Shown here in pieces: positions 61,601-64,000 of a stretch of DNA of 64,000 bases; position 1 is the first letter of the stretch; each line of letters opens with the position of its first letter. The stretch lies in assembly GCF_910592395.1 (NCBI RefSeq), contig NC_088310.1, forward strand, positions 27,235,491 through 27,299,490, written 5' to 3'. The notes below the pieces were generated by a model. The model had not been told where the DNA came from and ran no database searches. It saw only the letters and a program-made list of their open reading frames with translations. Made by a program: the position numbers and the translations under genes. This DNA comes from Lineus longissimus. Its lineage: Eukaryota > Nemertea > Pilidiophora > Heteronemertea > Lineidae.

Positions 61601-64000
61601 GAGACATGGTTAGCCCTTACTAAAGTTGAGAAATGTTTGAGACAGAAATCAGGCGTGTACTGGTTAGTTGACTAATACTCTCATAAGGACACACAGGCAA
61701 TGAGACATGGTTAGTCCTTACTAAAGTTGAGAAACGTTTGAGGCAGAAATCAGGCGTGTACTGGTTAGTTGACTAATACTCTCATAAGGACACACAGGCA
61801 ATGAGACATGGTTAGCCCTTACTAAAGTTGAGAAATGTTTGAGGCAGAAATCAGGCGTGTACTGGTTAGTTGACTAATACTCTCATAAGGACACACAGGC
61901 AATGAGACATGGTTAGTCCTTACTAAAGTTGAGAAACGTTTGAGGCAGAAATCAGGCGTGTACTGGTTAGTTGACTAATACTCTCATAAGGACACACAGG
62001 CAATGAGACATGGTTAGTCCTTACTAAAGTTGAGAAATGTTTGAGGCAGAAATCAGGCGTGTACTGGTTAGTTGACTAATACTCTCATAAGGACACACAG
62101 GCAATGAGACATGGTTAGCCCTTACTAAAGTTGAGAAATGTTTGAGGCAGAAATCAGGCGTGTACTGGTTAGTTGACTAATACTCTCATAAGGACACACA
62201 GGCAATGAGACATGGTTAGTCCTTACTAAAGTTGAGAAATGTTTGAGGCAGAAATCAGGTGTGTACTGGTTAGTTGACTAATACTCTCATAAGGACACAC
62301 AGGCAATGAGACATGGTTAGTCCTTACTAAAGTTGAGAAATGTTTGAGGCAGAAATCAGGCGTGTACTGGTTAGTTGACTAATACTCTCATAAGGACACA
62401 CAGGCAATGAGACATGGTTAGTCCTTACTAAAGTTGAGAAACGTTTGAGGCAGAAATCAGGCGTGTACTGGTTAGTTGACTAATACTCTCATAAGGACAC
62501 ACAGGCAATGAGACATGGTTAGCCCTTACTAAAGTTGAGAAATGTTTGAGGCAGAAATCAGGCGTGTACTGGTTAGTTGACTAATACTCTCATAAGGACA
62601 CACAGGCAATGAGACATGGTTAGTCCTTACTAAAGTTGAGAAACGTTTGAGGCAGAAATCAGGCGTGTACTGGTTAGTTGACTAATACTCTCATAAGGAC
62701 ACACAGGCAATGAGACATGGTTAGTCCTTACTAAAGTTGAGAAATGTTTGAGGCAGAAATCAGGCGTGTACTGGTTAGTTGACTAATACTCTCATAAGGA
62801 CACACAGGCAATGAGACATGGTTAGTCCTTACTAAAGTTGAGAAATGTTTGAGGCAGAAATCAGGTGTGTACTGGTTAGTTGACTAATACTCTCATAAGG
62901 ACACACAGGCAATGAGACATGGTAAGTCCTTACTAAAGTTGAGAAATGTTTGAGGCAGAAATCAGGCGTGTACTGGTTAGTTGACTAATACTCTCATAAG
63001 GACACACAGGCAATGAGACATGGTTAGTCCTTACTAAAGTTGAGAAATGTTTGAGGCAGAAATCAGGTGTGTACTGGTTAGTTGACTAATACTCTCATAA
63101 GGACACACAGGCAATGAGACATGGTTAGTCCTTACTAAAGTTGAGAAATGTTTGAGGCAGAAATCAGGCGTGTACTGGTTAGTTGACTAATACTCTCATA
63201 AGGACACACAGGCAATGAGACATGGTTAGTCCTTACTAAAGTTGAGAAATGTTTGAGGCAGAAATCAGGCGTGTACTGGTTAGTTGACTAATACTCTCAT
63301 AAGGACACACAGGCAATGAGACATGGTTAGTCCTTACTAAAGTTGAGAAATGTTTGAGGCAGAAATCAGGTGTGTACTGGTTAGTTGACTAATACTCTCA
63401 TAAGGACACACAGGCAATGAGACATGGTTAGTCCTTACTAAAGTTGAGAAATGTTTGAGGCAGAAATCAGGCGTGTACTGGTTAGTTGACTAATACTCTC
63501 ATAAGGACACACAGGCAATGAGACATGGTTAGCCCTTACTAAAGTTGAGAAATGTTTGAGACAGAAATCAGGCGTGTACTGGTTAGTTGACTAATACTCT
63601 CATAAGGACACACAGGCAATGAGACATGGTTAGTCCTTACTAAAGTTGAGAAATGTTTGAGGCAGAAATCAGGCGTGTACTGGTTAGTTGACTAATACTC
63701 TCATAAGGACACACGGGCAATGAGACATGGTTAGTCCTTACTAAAGTTGAGAAATGTTTGAGACAGAAATCAGGTGTGTACTGGTTAGTTGACTAATACT
63801 CTCATAAGGACACACAGGCAATGAGACATGGTTAGTCCTTACTAAAGTTGAGAAATGTTTGAGGCAGAAATCAGGTGTGTACTGGTTAGTTGACTAATAC
63901 TCTCATAAGGACACACAGGCAATGAGACATGGTTAGCCCTTACTAAAGTTGAGAAATGTTTGAGGCAGAAATCAGGTGTGTACTGGTTAGTTGACTAATA
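58656..64000. repeat. 101 bp satellite array, about 53 copies, open at the right edge
   Basis: Head-to-tail units with marks GGACACACAGGCAATGAGAC, TTACTAAAGTTGAGAAA, GAGGCAGAAATCAGG and TACTGGTTAGTTGACTAATA, spaced exactly 101 bp. The first unit (about 58660) is diverged at its left edge (GCACACACAGGCAACG). Units differ at few fixed sites: TAGCCC/TAGTCC, AAACG/AAATG, AGGCGTG/AGGTGTG, GGCAG/GACAG, ACAGGC/ACGGGC. There are no indels in the units I compared. There is no coding capacity. The array continues past the window. Confidence 0.97.

Noticed and set aside
58656-64000. CRISPR-like array
   Set aside because: Repeats are contiguous with no unique spacers and lie in an animal genome; it is a satellite.

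Overview
This is animal nuclear DNA. The genes are split by short to medium introns with GT..AG borders, there is a tRNA gene with internal Pol III boxes and a T-run terminator, and the intergenic space carries SINEs, MITE-like elements and four unrelated tandem-repeat arrays. The proteins (MOK kinase, DTD1, DNPH1, a MyTH4-FERM protein) and the AT-rich, repeat-studded introns fit a marine invertebrate such as a lophotrochozoan or a non-vertebrate deuterostome. The sequence alone does not settle which. There are no operons and no phage or bacterial features.

Layout. (1) 286-8427, plus strand: the 3' part of a MOK (MAPK/MAK/MRK overlapping kinase) gene, 11 exons, with the N-terminal exon(s) outside the window. 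A likely 2 kb 3' UTR ends at a poly(A) signal near 10410. (2) 10561-13680: a 120 bp duplication, then a ~132 bp satellite of about 16 copies. (3) 14651-15119: a MITE with perfect 13 bp terminal inverted repeats and TA flanks. (4) 16613-20645, minus strand: two complete small genes in tandem, DTD1 (D-aminoacyl-tRNA deacylase, upstream) and DNPH1 (deoxynucleoside 5'-monophosphate N-glycosidase, downstream). A tRNA-Glu(CTC) gene lies divergently 313 bp upstream of the DTD1 start. (5) 24336-25016, minus: an unrecognised single-exon 226-residue ORF. (6) 28040-30627, minus: a secreted immunoglobulin-fold protein in 4 exons. (7) 31211-33203, minus: a 321-residue coiled-coil protein in 5 exons. (8) 34270-35214: 21 copies of a 45 bp repeat. 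(9) 40382-49483, minus, possibly extending to about 56.7 kb: the 3' part of a gene whose product ends in FERM F3 - linker - MyTH4 - FERM - basic Ser/Arg tail with a PDZ-ligand-like end, as in unconventional myosin tails. Its introns and flanks hold two tRNA-derived SINE families, two copies of a fold-back element family, a 248 bp near-perfect palindrome and a CAGT-ended DNA element. (10) 58660-64000 (runs off the window): about 53 copies of a 101 bp satellite.

The genes do not form a pathway. DTD1 (removes D-amino acids from mischarged tRNA) and DNPH1 (removes abnormal nucleotides) are both quality-control enzymes and lie next to each other, but that pairing may be chance. MOK and MyTH4-FERM proteins are both linked to cilia or protrusions in other animals, again without evidence of a joint role here. 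All exon borders are read by eye from splice consensus, reading phase and remembered family sequence. Reading phase closes exactly for MOK, DNPH1, DTD1, the Ig gene, the coiled-coil gene and the nine-exon run 40382-46545 of the MyTH4-FERM gene.
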